64,000 bases of DNA from positions 110,926 to 174,925 of the forward strand of contig NZ_JAQBOC010000054.1 of the NCBI RefSeq assembly GCF_028288225.1, read 5' to 3'. A program made the position numbers and the translations under genes. This DNA is from Mucilaginibacter sp. (GTDB lineage: Bacteria > Bacteroidota > Bacteroidia > Sphingobacteriales > Sphingobacteriaceae). The notes under the pieces are model-generated. The model did not search any database. It worked only from the letters and a program-made list of their open reading frames with translations, and had not been told where the DNA came from. Every line of letters begins with the position of its first letter. The first letter of the stretch is position 1. Of the stretch, positions 1-8,540 are shown in pieces.

Positions 1-489
1 GAAATCATCAGTGAGCATTATGCGCAAGCCTTTGAATGTCTTGATAGTATAAGTGGCATAGGTGTCAAATCAGCGGAGATCATTATAAGCGAAGCCGGAA
101 AAGATATGAACCGATTTCCGACAGCGGATCATTTCACTGCGTGGTGCGGTATTGCACCGGGCAACAACGAAAGTGCAGGTAAACGAAAAAACACTGCAAT
201 TAAAAAAGGCAACAGTTATTTAAGAGTTGCCATTGTTGGCGCGGCATGGGCTGCGGTTCGCATGAAAGATTCCTATTGGCATGCTTTATTCGATAAGTTA
301 CGCAAACGCATGAAGGCGCAAAAAGCAATTGTAGCTATTGCAAGAAGATTGCTCAAAGTAGTATATAACACATTAGAGACGCTAACTATTTACAAAGAAA
401 AGGGCATCGCTCACTTCGTTGACTTGCAGGCTAAAGCGGCATTATATCATAACGCAAAACTATCGTTGCCTCAAAACAATATTGATTAA
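1..489 (+). CDS. IS110 family transposase, C-terminal part
   Basis: This is the 3' part of an insertion-sequence transposase; the frame is open from base 1, so the 5' end lies outside the window. The readable 162 residues match the transposase_20 region of IS110/IS116/IS902 enzymes: a helix-hairpin-helix-like SISGIGVKSAEIIISEAG, then DMNRFPTADHFTAWCGIAPGN, then the GK-rich NNESAGKRK and KKGNSYLR segments and the final AIVAIARRLLKVVYN. Such enzymes (RuvC-like DEDD nuclease at the N-terminus) move DNA without terminal inverted repeats, so the element edge cannot be placed by eye. An ATG at 106 exists but lies inside the conserved domain and is not the true start. Confidence 0.9.
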   Translation, partial: EIISEHYAQAFECLDSISGIGVKSAEIIISEAGKDMNRFPTADHFTAWCGIAPGNNESAGKRKNTAIKKGNSYLRVAIVGAAWAAVRMKDSYWHALFDKLRKRMKAQKAIVAIARRLLKVVYNTLETLTIYKEKGIAHFVDLQAKAALYHNAKLSLPQNNID

Positions 490-615
490 AACACTAAAAG
501 GACGGAAAAGGTAATAGAGTAAAGAATCTGAAACCTAAGCTGCCAAATCTGTAGATAGCACCCAGGCTTGTTCCATGAGAACGCAGAGGAAACTTATTTT
601 TTTATATTTGGACGC

Positions 616-1254
616 ATGGATAGTACAATCAAAGATCAGCGAGAGAATGTGGTCAAAGATTCTATACGCACTATAAATTTATATATGTTTTCAGATGTCT
701 TAAACACAACAGGAAACTATAGTGAAAAGGATATTATGCTTTTTGAAAAAGAAGTAAAGTTTCGGCAAGTTCATAAAGATGAAGTATTGTTGACTATCGG
801 GGAAGTAGCTAAATCCGTTTTCTTCATTTTAAAAGGGGCTATATATCAGTATAGTTTAAAATCTGCAATAGAATACCATATAATTGACCTGCACTTAGAA
901 AATGAATGGCTTTTAAATCACAAAAGTTTTGTTTCTCAAACGCCATCAAATTGCTTTATAGGTGCATTTACAGAAAGTGAAATATTAGAAATTAGTATTG
1001 ACTCTATACATTATCTAATAGGCCAATCTCCGGCGTTTTTTCAGTTGAATAAGATATTGGAACATTCTACTTCAAGAGTTTATTTTTTTGATAATTCACT
1101 CACGCCCTTACAGAAATATCAATTCATTTTTGAAAACAAGCCTCAATTGCTACAGAAATTCCCCTTAAAGATCATTGCGTCCTTTTTAAAGATTACCCCC
1201 GAAACTTTAAGCAGAGTTCGAGAGAAATTTGCAAAAAACAAATTCAATTCTTGA
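616..1254 (+). CDS. Crp/Fnr-family transcriptional regulator
   Basis: A 212-residue protein with a cyclic-nucleotide-binding-like beta barrel over about residues 25-110 (HKDEVLLTIGEVAKSVFFILKGAI fits the barrel core) and a short C-terminal helix-turn-helix near LKIIASFLKITPETLSRVREK, the usual Crp recognition helix position. Bacteroidota have many such proteins, which act as cytoplasmic DNA-binding activators or repressors; the effector cannot be read from the sequence. The frame extends to a TTG at 568, but the ATG at 616 gives a more normal N-terminus; an ATG at 685 is also possible. It lies just downstream of the IS110 copy, and its target is unknown. Confidence 0.8.
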   Translation: MDSTIKDQRENVVKDSIRTINLYMFSDVLNTTGNYSEKDIMLFEKEVKFRQVHKDEVLLTIGEVAKSVFFILKGAIYQYSLKSAIEYHIIDLHLENEWLLNHKSFVSQTPSNCFIGAFTESEILEISIDSIHYLIGQSPAFFQLNKILEHSTSRVYFFDNSLTPLQKYQFIFENKPQLLQKFPLKIIASFLKITPETLSRVREKFAKNKFNS

Positions 1255-1333
1255 TTTGAATCAAGTGCATTAAGGCACACCATTTCCTATTTTTATTTTT
1301 TTATTTAAACTAAAAATCCAAATCAATTAACGT

Positions 1334-1705
1334 ATGGAACACAAAGCTATATCAATACGGCCATTTATCGGAGCAAAAGATTTTGAACTCTCAAGGAGTT
1401 TTTACCGGGATCTGGGTTTTCAGGAAAGCATTTTGACACCTACCATGTCCTTATTTAAAACGGAACTATTGGGCTTTTACCTACAAGATTATTTTGTAAA
1501 GGATTGGATAGACAATACAATGCTATTTTTAGAAGTTGAGGATGTTGCCCGTTTTTGGGACGAATTGTTAGCCTTAAACCTGAAAACTAAATATAAAGAT
1601 GTAATACTTACTCCAGTACGTGTAGATCACTGGGGCAGAGAATGTCTCTTGGTCGATCCCTCTGGTATCCTTTGGCACTTTGGCGAATTCTTTCAATCAA
1701 AATAA
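1334..1705 (+). CDS. VOC superfamily (glyoxalase/bleomycin-resistance-like) protein
   Basis: A 123-residue single-module VOC protein. It opens with a beta strand and the typical ISIRPFIGAKDFELSRSFYRDLGF start, and ends with the metal-site strand VDHWGRECLLVDPSGILWHFGE, where the final Glu is the usual ligand. VOC proteins are cytoplasmic and include lyases, dioxygenases and antibiotic-binding proteins; the substrate here is unknown. It follows the Crp-like gene by 79 bases and may be cotranscribed with it. A small hairpin (1782-1797, ACACAC/GTGTGT, followed by TTTTG) lies downstream and may end the transcript. Confidence 0.8.
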   Translation: MEHKAISIRPFIGAKDFELSRSFYRDLGFQESILTPTMSLFKTELLGFYLQDYFVKDWIDNTMLFLEVEDVARFWDELLALNLKTKYKDVILTPVRVDHWGRECLLVDPSGILWHFGEFFQSK

Positions 1706-1953
1706 GCTCAAAAGGTATCTAAACTGTTCCAGTCATGCATCTATTTGTCTGGTATTTTTTTAGAGGAAACCTTATTACAATACACACGGATGTGTGTTTT
1801 GAAGCTGCAAAGTTAGCGTTTTGGATTCTTTATTTATTGGGGGATTTGGTCAAAAAATTAGGGGATTTTGGTAGGATTTGTTAATATTATTCTGATAACA
1901 AAAGATTACTATTGTATATAAATAAACTTTCCTTACAACAATAAAACTATAAA

Positions 1954-2385
1954 ATGGCAACTAAAGAAATTATCGCGATTAGCGGTTTGGAGGTGAAATT
2001 TTGCCTCGATGAAGATGACACCAACGGACAGTTAACAATGTTTGAAGTTACTGTAAATGCAGCCGCAAAGGTACCCGTCCCGCATTATCATAAAGATTTT
2101 GATGAAAGCATTTACGGACTGGAAGGAACCGTTACTTTCAAAATTGATGGCAAAGAGTTAGAGATTGGCATGGGTGATAGCTGCTTCATTCCCCGTGGTA
2201 TAGTTCACGGTTTTGAAAATAAAACAAATAGCAGGGTTAAATTTTTAGCTATTGTTAACCCCGGTATTTTAGGCCCTGCATACTTTAAAGAGTTGGCGGT
2301 AATAATTAATGCGGGCGGTCCGCCGGATATGGTTAAAGTTAAAGCAGTGCTGCAAAAACATGGATTAGTACCTGTAATGGATTAA
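1954..2385 (+). CDS. Cupin-domain protein
   Basis: A 143-residue cupin. Motif 1 is visible as PVPHYHKDFDESIYGLEG with the two histidines and the Glu, and motif 2 as GDSCFIPRGIVHGFEN with the last His. These residues normally hold a metal in a small beta barrel. The C-terminus carries about 35 extra residues. The reaction is unknown; many such Bacteroidota proteins are stress or small-molecule-binding cupins. It stands alone with an AT-rich leader (1860-1953). A second, longer cupin of similar type lies at 50280-50813. Confidence 0.8.
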   Translation: MATKEIIAISGLEVKFCLDEDDTNGQLTMFEVTVNAAAKVPVPHYHKDFDESIYGLEGTVTFKIDGKELEIGMGDSCFIPRGIVHGFENKTNSRVKFLAIVNPGILGPAYFKELAVIINAGGPPDMVKVKAVLQKHGLVPVMD

Positions 2386-2500
2386 CCAGGTTTTAGCAGT
2401 ATGGTGCTGAATATATAATAATATGCTAAACCTTTTGGACAACCTAAATAAAACACCTAATTTGGATAGTTAGTGTCGTGTCAATCATGAATTGACGCTT

Positions 2501-2574
2501 AGTCTTGAGTCGAAAGTCTTATGTTCTAAGTCAGAAAAAGACAAAATTTGACTTAAGACTTGCGACTAAAGACT
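2501..2574. repeat. Imperfect inverted repeat of AGTCTT/GACTT words
   Basis: The spacer between the cupin gene and the TPR lipoprotein gene contains short words of the AGTCTT, GAGTC and AAGTC kind on the left (2501-2534) and their reverse complements on the right (2549-2574). Together they could form a long imperfect hairpin with about a dozen spacer bases. No gene is visible in it. A smaller hairpin GTCAAT/ATTGAC lies just before it near 2479-2495. Confidence 0.6.
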
Positions 2575-2625
2575 GTTGACTTACACTAGTTGGCTTTGGG
2601 CTCCTCGAATTATAATCAGGTAAGT

Positions 2626-4326
2626 ATGAAAAAATCATTACAAGCAGTACACCGGGTGTTTTTCTGTTTAGCCTTATTTGTACTCTCCTCATGCACTGAA
2701 AAAAACAAGCCTCCCTCAAACGACGCAATTAATGCGATTAATCTTAAACGGGGGAATGTTGTTTTATGCGGACCTCCGGACAAGCAATTTGGCCTGGTCG
2801 AATTTGAAACGTCCTGCCCGGAGAAGGTGAAAAAGGACTTTAATCTTGCCATAGCACTGCTCCATTCATTTGAATATGACGAAGCAGAAAAAGTTTTTGC
2901 AAAAGTTATTAATGAAGAACCAAATTGTGCTATGGCCTATTGGGGCGTGGCAATGTGCAATAATCATCCGCTTTGGTCGCCACCTAATGAAGCTGAACTA
3001 AAAAAGGGAGCTAAAGCAATTGCAATTGCGCAGTCCATCAGTCAAAAATCAAAAAGGGAATCCGGCTATATTGAAGCCATGGCATTGTTTTATAAGGATT
3101 GGGATAAAGCGGACCATCATACCCGTAGCGTCCGCTTTGAAAAAGCAATGGAAAAAACATACAGGGAAAATCCAAACGATAAGGAAGCTGCAATATTTTA
3201 TGCTTTAGCGCTTGACGCAGCGGCAGACCCGGCTGACAGATCTTTCAGTAATCAAAAAAAAGCCGGAGCTATTTTGACCGCCTTATATCCCGGCGAACCC
3301 AATCATCCGGGAATTGTACATTATATTATTCATACTTATGATTACCCCGAGCTTGCGGTGTTAGCCCTGCCTGCAGCAAGAAAATATGCTTCCATCGCCC
3401 CGTCTTCGGCGCATGCCCAGCATATGCCTTCGCATATTTTTACCAGGCTGGGGCTTTGGGACGAATGCATTAATTCCAATCTTATTTCTACGTCTTCTGC
3501 AAAATGCTATGCTGAAAATGCCGGTATTAAAGGCCATTGGGACGAGGAACTTCATAGTATGGACTATCTTGTTTATTCCTATTTACAAAAAGCAGAAAAT
3601 AAGCTTGCAAAAAGGCAATGCGATTATCTTAATACTATTGACAAGGTTTACCCGGTAGACTTTAAAGATGCCTATGCTTTTGCCGCTATTCCGGCCCGCT
3701 ATGCACTTGAAAACAAAAACTGGAACGGTGCGGCCAGTCTCAAAACCCATCCGGCGGATTTTCCATGGGAAAAATTTCCATGGCAAAAGGCTATTACCAA
3801 TTTTACCAGGCTTCTCGGTTTTGTTCACATTGGTAAAATTGATTCAGCACGGTTTGAGTTAAAAAACCTGGATACAATTTATGATACATTGATGCAGCAA
3901 AAGGATTTGTATAAGGCCAACCAGGTAAAAATTCAAATCACTACAGCTAAAGCCTGGATCCTGTTTAAGGAAGGAAAAAATGATGAAGCGTTAAAAACCA
4001 TGATTGTTGCTGCGGATATGGAAGACAAAACTGAAAAACATCCTGTTACTCCGGGCGAAGTAATTCCGGCACGGGAATTACTGGGGGATCTGTTACTGCA
4101 AATGAACCAACCCGAAAAAGCTTTGGAAGCCTATGAAGCAGATTTAAAACGGCACCCCAACCGGTTTAACGGTCTTTATGGAGCAGCATTAGCTGCCGAA
4201 AAACTGCGCAGCTTTGAAAAAGCGAATTCCTTGTACCGGCAAGTAGCGGCTATTTCAAATTCAATTGACTCAAACCGGCCTGAGCTTAAAGCGGCAAGAT
4301 TGTTTTTAAAAGAGCAAAAACAATAA
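2626..4326 (+). CDS. TPR-repeat lipoprotein
   Basis: A 566-residue envelope protein. It starts with a lipoprotein signal peptide ending in LFVLSSC, so the mature N-terminal Cys is probably lipid-anchored. Tetratricopeptide-like helix pairs follow: near residues 75-110 (FNLAIALLHSFEYDEAEKVF, then AMAYWGVAMCNNHPLW) and again near the C-terminus (DEALKTM, PEKALEAYEADLKRHPNRFNGLYGAALAAEKL). The ATG at 2626 was preferred over a TTG at 2590 because it gives a clean signal peptide. The AYWGVAMCNNHPLW and HAQHMPSHIFTRLGLW segments look like a conserved Bacteroidota/Proteobacteria TPR family, for which I know no enzyme activity. It probably acts in protein-protein contacts at the cell surface or in the periplasm. 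Confidence 0.75.
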   Translation: MKKSLQAVHRVFFCLALFVLSSCTEKNKPPSNDAINAINLKRGNVVLCGPPDKQFGLVEFETSCPEKVKKDFNLAIALLHSFEYDEAEKVFAKVINEEPNCAMAYWGVAMCNNHPLWSPPNEAELKKGAKAIAIAQSISQKSKRESGYIEAMALFYKDWDKADHHTRSVRFEKAMEKTYRENPNDKEAAIFYALALDAAADPADRSFSNQKKAGAILTALYPGEPNHPGIVHYIIHTYDYPELAVLALPAARKYASIAPSSAHAQHMPSHIFTRLGLWDECINSNLISTSSAKCYAENAGIKGHWDEELHSMDYLVYSYLQKAENKLAKRQCDYLNTIDKVYPVDFKDAYAFAAIPARYALENKNWNGAASLKTHPADFPWEKFPWQKAITNFTRLLGFVHIGKIDSARFELKNLDTIYDTLMQQKDLYKANQVKIQITTAKAWILFKEGKNDEALKTMIVAADMEDKTEKHPVTPGEVIPARELLGDLLLQMNQPEKALEAYEADLKRHPNRFNGLYGAALAAEKLRSFEKANSLYRQVAAISNSIDSNRPELKAARLFLKEQKQ

Positions 4327-4360
4327 TTTATGTGAAAGCAGGATAGCAAAATTTTAATCA

Positions 4361-4906
4361 TTATTCCAGGATTAAAGGCTTAATTTTTTTACAATGATAT
4401 TTTGCCTGCAGCTTCATCATTTCCTTTAAAGTAGTTGCTGAATGGTGTGGCATGTGATCATTACAAGCAAAACTCAGTTTTGCAATAGTTATATACCTTG
4501 GATCAGTTGAACCGGACGACCAATACCTGGCAGCTTCCTGTTTATCCTTAACAGTACTATTACCAATAGTGAAGGGAAAACTTGTACATCTGATAGTTAA
4601 ATTAATTGAAGTATCCGAATCCTTGTGAAATGCATTAATATGATAATTAAATAAAGTTTTGAAATTATTTTCGGGATCCTGAACTGTTACAGTATCACTT
4701 ATAAAAATTTCCTTTGCTGTATCAATAACTGATAATCTTTTTTCCAAATTATTAATAATGGAATTTTGCAAATCCGGAGGGAGTTTATCAAACTTAAATA
4801 TTTGCTGACAATAAACAGGTTTTGTAAAAACTGTCAGCAATATTATTAAACTAATAATTCCTTTACTTAGAAAAGAATTTATCAAAGCTATTGGACATTT
4901 TTTCAT
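4361..4906 (-). CDS. Unknown secreted protein
   Basis: A 181-residue product that I do not recognise. The start chosen (ATG at 4906) gives MKKCPIALINSF and a hydrophobic stretch ending near PVYCQQ, which looks like a signal peptide. Its reading frame overlaps the end of the upstream membrane-protein gene by 44 bases, so the two are probably translated together. The mature part has several Asp/Thr-rich strands and paired cysteines (RCTSF, FACNDH, KYHCKK). It ends 35 bases from the convergent TPR lipoprotein gene. Confidence 0.6.
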   Translation of the reverse strand: MKKCPIALINSFLSKGIISLIILLTVFTKPVYCQQIFKFDKLPPDLQNSIINNLEKRLSVIDTAKEIFISDTVTVQDPENNFKTLFNYHINAFHKDSDTSINLTIRCTSFPFTIGNSTVKDKQEAARYWSSGSTDPRYITIAKLSFACNDHMPHHSATTLKEMMKLQAKYHCKKIKPLILE

Positions 4907-5420
4907 AAAATTTATCTGAATATATACCACAAAATAAACACAAGAACATTAAAGAAAGAGGTTTAATCTCTGCATTGCCCTTTACAATGAGGGTAGGTAT
5001 TATGTAAGAAAGCCCTAAAACAACTATCCCCGTTAGTAGCCCCAATAACGGTTTTGAAACGTAATTTGAATCTTCGATTTTTGAAGCAGAGAAAACAATT
5101 TGAATTAAGATGTTTATCATAGCGCCTAATAAACCAAAACTCATAGACGTTACCAGGAAGGAACTGAAGGTAGTTAATTGAATAGCCCAGGGGAAATAGT
5201 TTTCAAGGTTAGAGTATTCTAAAATATATTTCAATTGATACTTATTCTCTATATCTACACCGTCTAATTTAATATTAATGGTATCTTTTTTCAATGCATC
5301 TTTTTGTTTGTCTATAGTTTCTGTTACTTCATCAACACTGATCCTGGATATTCCACCGATACCAAAATACAGGCCGGCCAATAACCAAATACACAATATT
5401 ATAAACGAAATAATTTTCAT
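4863..5420 (-). CDS. Unknown integral membrane protein
   Basis: A 185-residue protein of unknown function with about four membrane segments: the N-terminus (IISFIILCIWLLAGLYFGIGG), a segment near residue 85 (TFSSFLVTSMSFGLLGAMI), one near 125 (LLGLLTGIVVLGLSYIIPTLIV) and a short one near 160 (LSLMFLCLFCGIYS). Between the first two lies a soluble domain of about 45 residues. The downstream gene overlaps its 3' end, which suggests a two-gene unit. No family was recognised. Confidence 0.6.
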   Translation of the reverse strand: MKIISFIILCIWLLAGLYFGIGGISRISVDEVTETIDKQKDALKKDTINIKLDGVDIENKYQLKYILEYSNLENYFPWAIQLTTFSSFLVTSMSFGLLGAMINILIQIVFSASKIEDSNYVSKPLLGLLTGIVVLGLSYIIPTLIVKGNAEIKPLSLMFLCLFCGIYSDKFYEKMSNSFDKFFSK

Positions 5421-5667
5421 AATGCGTTTAAAATGAATATATTAAATATAAATTTATTTTTCTGTAAATACAATAGATGCTTACATCGTATTTAAGTATT
5501 ACTTTATTCTTTTTCCTTAGCGTGTTATAGTTTGCTTTCAAATTCTTAGTAGCTTAGGGTCATAAACAACTTTTTTACTTGTTGATTATTTGCATCCCAG
5601 TTATCGAACCTGGAAAATGAACGAAGCCGCTATGCTTATATATCAAATAGACAAAGAGTCACAAGAC

Positions 5668-5709
5668 AAAAAAAATGGGACAACTACCAGTCAAACTGTG
5701 TTGTCCCAT
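5668..5709 (-). terminator. Rho-independent terminator after the tRNA-Arg remnant
   Basis: Read on the minus strand, ATGGGACAAC (5709-5700) pairs perfectly with GTTGTCCCAT (5684-5675) around a 15-base loop, followed by a run of eight T. It starts about 5 bases after the 3' end of the truncated tRNA, which suggests that the remnant was once a real transcription unit. Confidence 0.75.
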
Positions 5710-5713
5710 CGGG

Positions 5714-5780
5714 TAATCCCATTAGGGTTCGAACCTAAGACCTACAGATTAGAAATCTGTTGCTCTATCCAGCTGAGCTG
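5714..5780 (-). pseudogene. tRNA-Arg(TCT) remnant lacking the 5' acceptor strand
   Basis: A 41-base block (5739-5779) is identical to 6963-7003 in the intact tRNA-Arg gene and covers the D arm, the anticodon arm with TCT, and the variable region. The T stem differs by a compensatory pair change (ATAGG/CCTAT to TTAGG/CCTAA), so this came from a paired, functional paralogue. The 3' acceptor strand TGGGATT is present, but the 5' side reads TAAATGA and cannot pair with it. The 3' two thirds of a tRNA gene left behind in the same orientation as an intact copy is what integration at a tRNA 3' end leaves. A degraded tandem duplicate is the alternative. Confidence 0.7.
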
Positions 5781-5968
5781 TCATTTAAAGCTCCATTTGC
5801 TAATGCTCCAGCTCGTGAGACCAATTTTTAAGTTCCTTGATAATCTTCTTGGCATGGTTGTATCGCAAGATACGGTGTGATTGCTTTTTTCCTTTGGTCT
5901 TAATAGTTACCCGGATAAGTTACACGTATAACGTTGGATGGAGATTTTGTAAAAGGATAAATGCAGGG

Positions 5969-6418
5969 CTATTTAAATTGCAGTTCCTGGGTTAATTTAC
6001 CACCCTGGATTTCCCGCAGATCGTTCCTGGATACAGCCTGCGTGTGCCGGGCTTCATCGCTGAGGTTAAAAACCTTTTTACTGATAGCATCCATTTTGTC
6101 TCTCATACCATCGAGCATAGCGTGATTTTTTAATTCATACATCAGGATTAGATCCCAATCGCTTGCTGTAGCTGGTGGCGAAGAGAGAACTTTAAAATCT
6201 AATATAAGCCCTGCTTCTTTCGCCGCCCGCATTTGCTTTACCCAGTTTTCACTCAGGTTCTTTAAGTACAGGTCGGTCATGCCCGGTTTGGTATGTACAA
6301 ATTGCACCTGCCAAAGCGGCCCTTCTGTGTAAGGCCTGTCTGTTTGAGCAAATGAAACATTAGCGCTTACCAGCAGCAAAATGATACTGATGGCAAAATT
6401 CAGGATGTTTTTTTTCAT
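5969..6418 (-). CDS. Unknown secreted protein of 149 residues
   Basis: The ATG at 6418 gives a clear signal peptide (MKKNILNFAISIILLLVSA, cut after NVSFAQ). The frame extends upstream to 6619, but that part has no signal-like start and crosses AT-rich leader DNA. The mature domain is small and alpha/beta, with GPLWQVQFVHTKPGMTDLYL, then a helix and DWDLILMYELKN, which resembles a dimeric alpha-beta-barrel (ABM/Dabb-like) fold; that is inference. It lies between the tRNA remnant and the intact tRNA-Arg, so it may be the only cargo of a decayed insertion. Confidence 0.6.
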   Translation of the reverse strand: MKKNILNFAISIILLLVSANVSFAQTDRPYTEGPLWQVQFVHTKPGMTDLYLKNLSENWVKQMRAAKEAGLILDFKVLSSPPATASDWDLILMYELKNHAMLDGMRDKMDAISKKVFNLSDEARHTQAVSRNDLREIQGGKLTQELQFK

Positions 6419-6896
6419 GGTCTTTTTATTTAGATTTAAATTGTGTGTGTGGCTGACATAACTTGCTGATTTAAAATCAAATAAATAACATAAGAATAAA
6501 GGAAAATGAATTTTCTTAATAAAGTTAACTAAAACATCGCGGTACCGCTGCTTCGTCTCAAGGTTGTGTATCAAAATGGGTATCGCAAAAGAAACCCACC
6601 ACAGTTTTAATATCTCCACCTTGCCATAATGCGTCTGTTCAGCAGTTCGCCTGTTCGAGAATTCACTCGAATTAACTTACTGCAATGACTAAAAGTAAAC
6701 AACTTCTTAAAGACTTTGAATACTTTGCTTACTGCTGCGAAAATCAACCGGCACTTAAGACTTTATGGTGCAGATCTTGACAACTGCTGTAATAAGATGA
6801 CTCTGCTTAACTCTTTACAAGGTGAAAATGCAACCAGCACTGTAACTAACAGATTGATAAACTGCACATACTGCTTCAATAAACACTTTTATGCAA
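6419..6896. other. Spacer of about 480 bases without a supported gene
   Basis: This stretch precedes the secreted-protein gene (its promoter side) and reaches to the tRNA terminator. Short open frames occur on the plus strand, for example a 31-codon one starting near 6684, but I see no family signature or start context. If the two tRNA copies mark an inserted element, this is part of its inside. Confidence 0.4.
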
Positions 6897-6927
6897 TAAA
6901 AAAGCCCCCTAGTATAACTAAGAGGCT
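6897..6927 (-). terminator. Terminator of the tRNA-Arg gene
   Basis: On the minus strand AGCCTCTTAG (6927-6918) pairs with CTAGGGGGCT (6912-6903), including a few G-U pairs, and is followed by TTTTTT. It lies 11 bases beyond the 3' end of the intact tRNA. Confidence 0.7.
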
Positions 6928-6937
6928 GTGTCAGTTG

Positions 6938-7011
6938 TGATCCCAATAGGATTCGAACCTATGACCTACAGATTAGAAATCTGTTGCTCTATCCAGCTGA
7001 GCTATGGGACC
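6938..7011 (-). tRNA. tRNA-Arg (anticodon TCT)
   Basis: A 74-base complete cloverleaf. The acceptor strands GGTCCCA and TGGGATC pair fully with one G-U, the anticodon stem ACAGA/TCTGT closes the loop TTTCTAA with anticodon TCT, and the T arm is ATAGG-TTCGAAT-CCTAT. The discriminator base is A, and CCA is not encoded. It reads AGA codons. Its 3' end points toward the tRNA remnant 1.2 kb away. Confidence 0.95.
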
Positions 7012-7460
7012 ATCTGCGAATTTTTCGCGGTGCAAAGATGCAAAAATCTACATAAAAAGTCAAATAGATAGTTATCTTAAATTGTATCTTGTTTTACACA
7101 TTGCTTATTTAAAAACTTTTTAAATGCCAATTTAATCCACCTTAAATGTAGCGTAACAATACCAAATTGGTATTTACTTTAATAATCAAACTATTGCTTA
7201 CTAATATTTGTTAAATTATATATATAATTGTAAACAATTATAAACCGATTGCCTTATAAAGCAATACATTTATATTTAAAATAAACAACTGATTTTATAA
7301 ACGTACTATTGATTTGGCGGGGACCATAACATGTCCCGAAATTGTAAAAAGAACACAACATTAATTTAAAATGAACATTTTTACTTTTTAAAAAGGTAAA
7401 GTGTTTTATTTACAATAAGTAAATCATATTTTTAACCGATTTTTTTTAATAAACTTATTT
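7012..7460. other. AT-rich leader before the sugar-kinase gene
   Basis: About 450 bases, very rich in A and T, with no credible open frame on either strand. It must hold the promoter of the kinase gene at 7461 and the upstream region of the tRNA. I could not pick a convincing TAnnTTTG box with a TTG at the right distance. Confidence 0.4.
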
Positions 7461-8318
7461 ATGATCATAATTGCTGACGGTGGCTCTACTAAAACAAACT
7501 GGTGTCTGGTTACCGGGGAAGGAAAAAAAGTATACTTTAACACAGAAGGATACAACCCATATTTTTCAAGTACTGAATATATTATCCAATCGTTAGGGGA
7601 AAGCCTGCCTACAGATCTGGAAAAAGACGAGATCACCGAAGTAAACTATTATGGCGCAGGTTGCTCAACCGACGAAATGCGTGACGTTGTTAAAGTGGCT
7701 ATGGAAGCGGTGTTCACCAAAGCAAAGGTTTATATCGGCCATGATCTGCTTGCTGCAGCCAGGGCATTGTTAGGCAACAACGAAGGTTTTGCAGCTATAT
7801 TAGGTACAGGCACCAATACTTGTATCTATGATGGTAAAAACGTTGTAATGAACATTGATTCAGGAGCTTATATCCTGGGTGATGAAGGCAGCGGATGCTA
7901 TATCGGTAAAAAACTGTTAACCGATTATTTACGCGGTTACATGCCCGAGCCTGTACGCAACCTGTTTTGGGAAACCTACAAGCTTACACCTGATGATGTG
8001 AACGAGCAGGTTTATACCCAGCCGCGCGCCAATCGCTTTTGTGCAAGCTTCAGCAAATTTGTATACGACAATAACGTACATATTGAATACTCAAGGAACC
8101 TGGTACGTACCTCGTTCGAAGATTTCTTCCGTAACCTAGTAACCCATTACCCTGATTATCAAAAATATTCATTCAACTGTATCGGCTCTGTAGGCTACAA
8201 CTTCCGCAATGTGCTGGAAGAATTGGTACTTGAAAACGGAATGGTTGTAGGTAACATCATCCGCTCACCTATAGATAATTTGGTGAAGTACCATCTGGAG
8301 ATGGCGCATCAGTTGTAG
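7461..8318 (+). CDS. BadF/BadG-type ATPase, probable N-acetylglucosamine or glucosamine kinase
   Basis: A 285-residue ASKHA-fold sugar kinase. The phosphate-1 motif is intact (IIADGGSTKTNW, residues 2-13), followed by the catalytic-region YIGHDLLAAARAL near residue 95, phosphate-2 AILGTGTNTCIYDGK near 115 and the adenosine-side LGDEGSGCYIGKKLL near 140. Such proteins in Bacteroidota are usually N-acetylglucosamine kinases, cytoplasmic, making the 6-phosphate from ATP. A paralogue that lacks the phosphate-1 motif lies at 10351. It stands alone on the plus strand with a terminator downstream; the neighbouring minus-strand regulator may control it too. The substrate is inferred from the family. 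Confidence 0.8.
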   Translation: MIIIADGGSTKTNWCLVTGEGKKVYFNTEGYNPYFSSTEYIIQSLGESLPTDLEKDEITEVNYYGAGCSTDEMRDVVKVAMEAVFTKAKVYIGHDLLAAARALLGNNEGFAAILGTGTNTCIYDGKNVVMNIDSGAYILGDEGSGCYIGKKLLTDYLRGYMPEPVRNLFWETYKLTPDDVNEQVYTQPRANRFCASFSKFVYDNNVHIEYSRNLVRTSFEDFFRNLVTHYPDYQKYSFNCIGSVGYNFRNVLEELVLENGMVVGNIIRSPIDNLVKYHLEMAHQL

Positions 8319-8330
8319 TTGGGGATAGAA

Positions 8331-8534
8331 TCAAGATTCAAGAAGTCAAGAATCAAGATAAAGGAAAGCCGAAGAAGAATGTAAGAATAGAATCAGGATT
8401 CAAGAAATCAAGAATCAAGACATAAAAAAAAGCCGAAGAAAAACTAACTTTTTCGGCTTTTTTATTTTATGAGATCTATTAGCGATTCTATTCTTAGCTC
8501 TTGACTTCTTGATTCTTGACTTCTTGTCTCTCTT
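8331..8534. repeat. GATTCAAGAAGTCAAGAATCAAG quasi-repeats in inverted arrangement
   Basis: Words such as GATTCAAGAA, GTCAAGAATC and AATCAAGA recur twice on the left (8331-8420) and their reverse complements recur on the right (8490-8530), around the terminator hairpin at 8424-8464. The block fills the spacer between two convergent genes and codes for nothing visible. Confidence 0.6.
8424..8464. terminator. Bidirectional terminator between convergent genes
   Basis: GCCGAA (8432-8437) pairs with TTCGGC (8452-8457), and flanking A and T runs extend the stem on both sides, giving a U tract for either transcript. Confidence 0.75.
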
Positions 8535-8540
8535 CTCCCC

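Noticed and set aside
5590..5880. Plus-strand open frame of 96 codons
   Set aside because: It runs through the tRNA remnant and its terminator on the opposite strand.
6716..6940. Plus-strand open frame of 74 codons
   Set aside because: It ends inside the tRNA terminator, lacks a start context and has no recognisable pattern.
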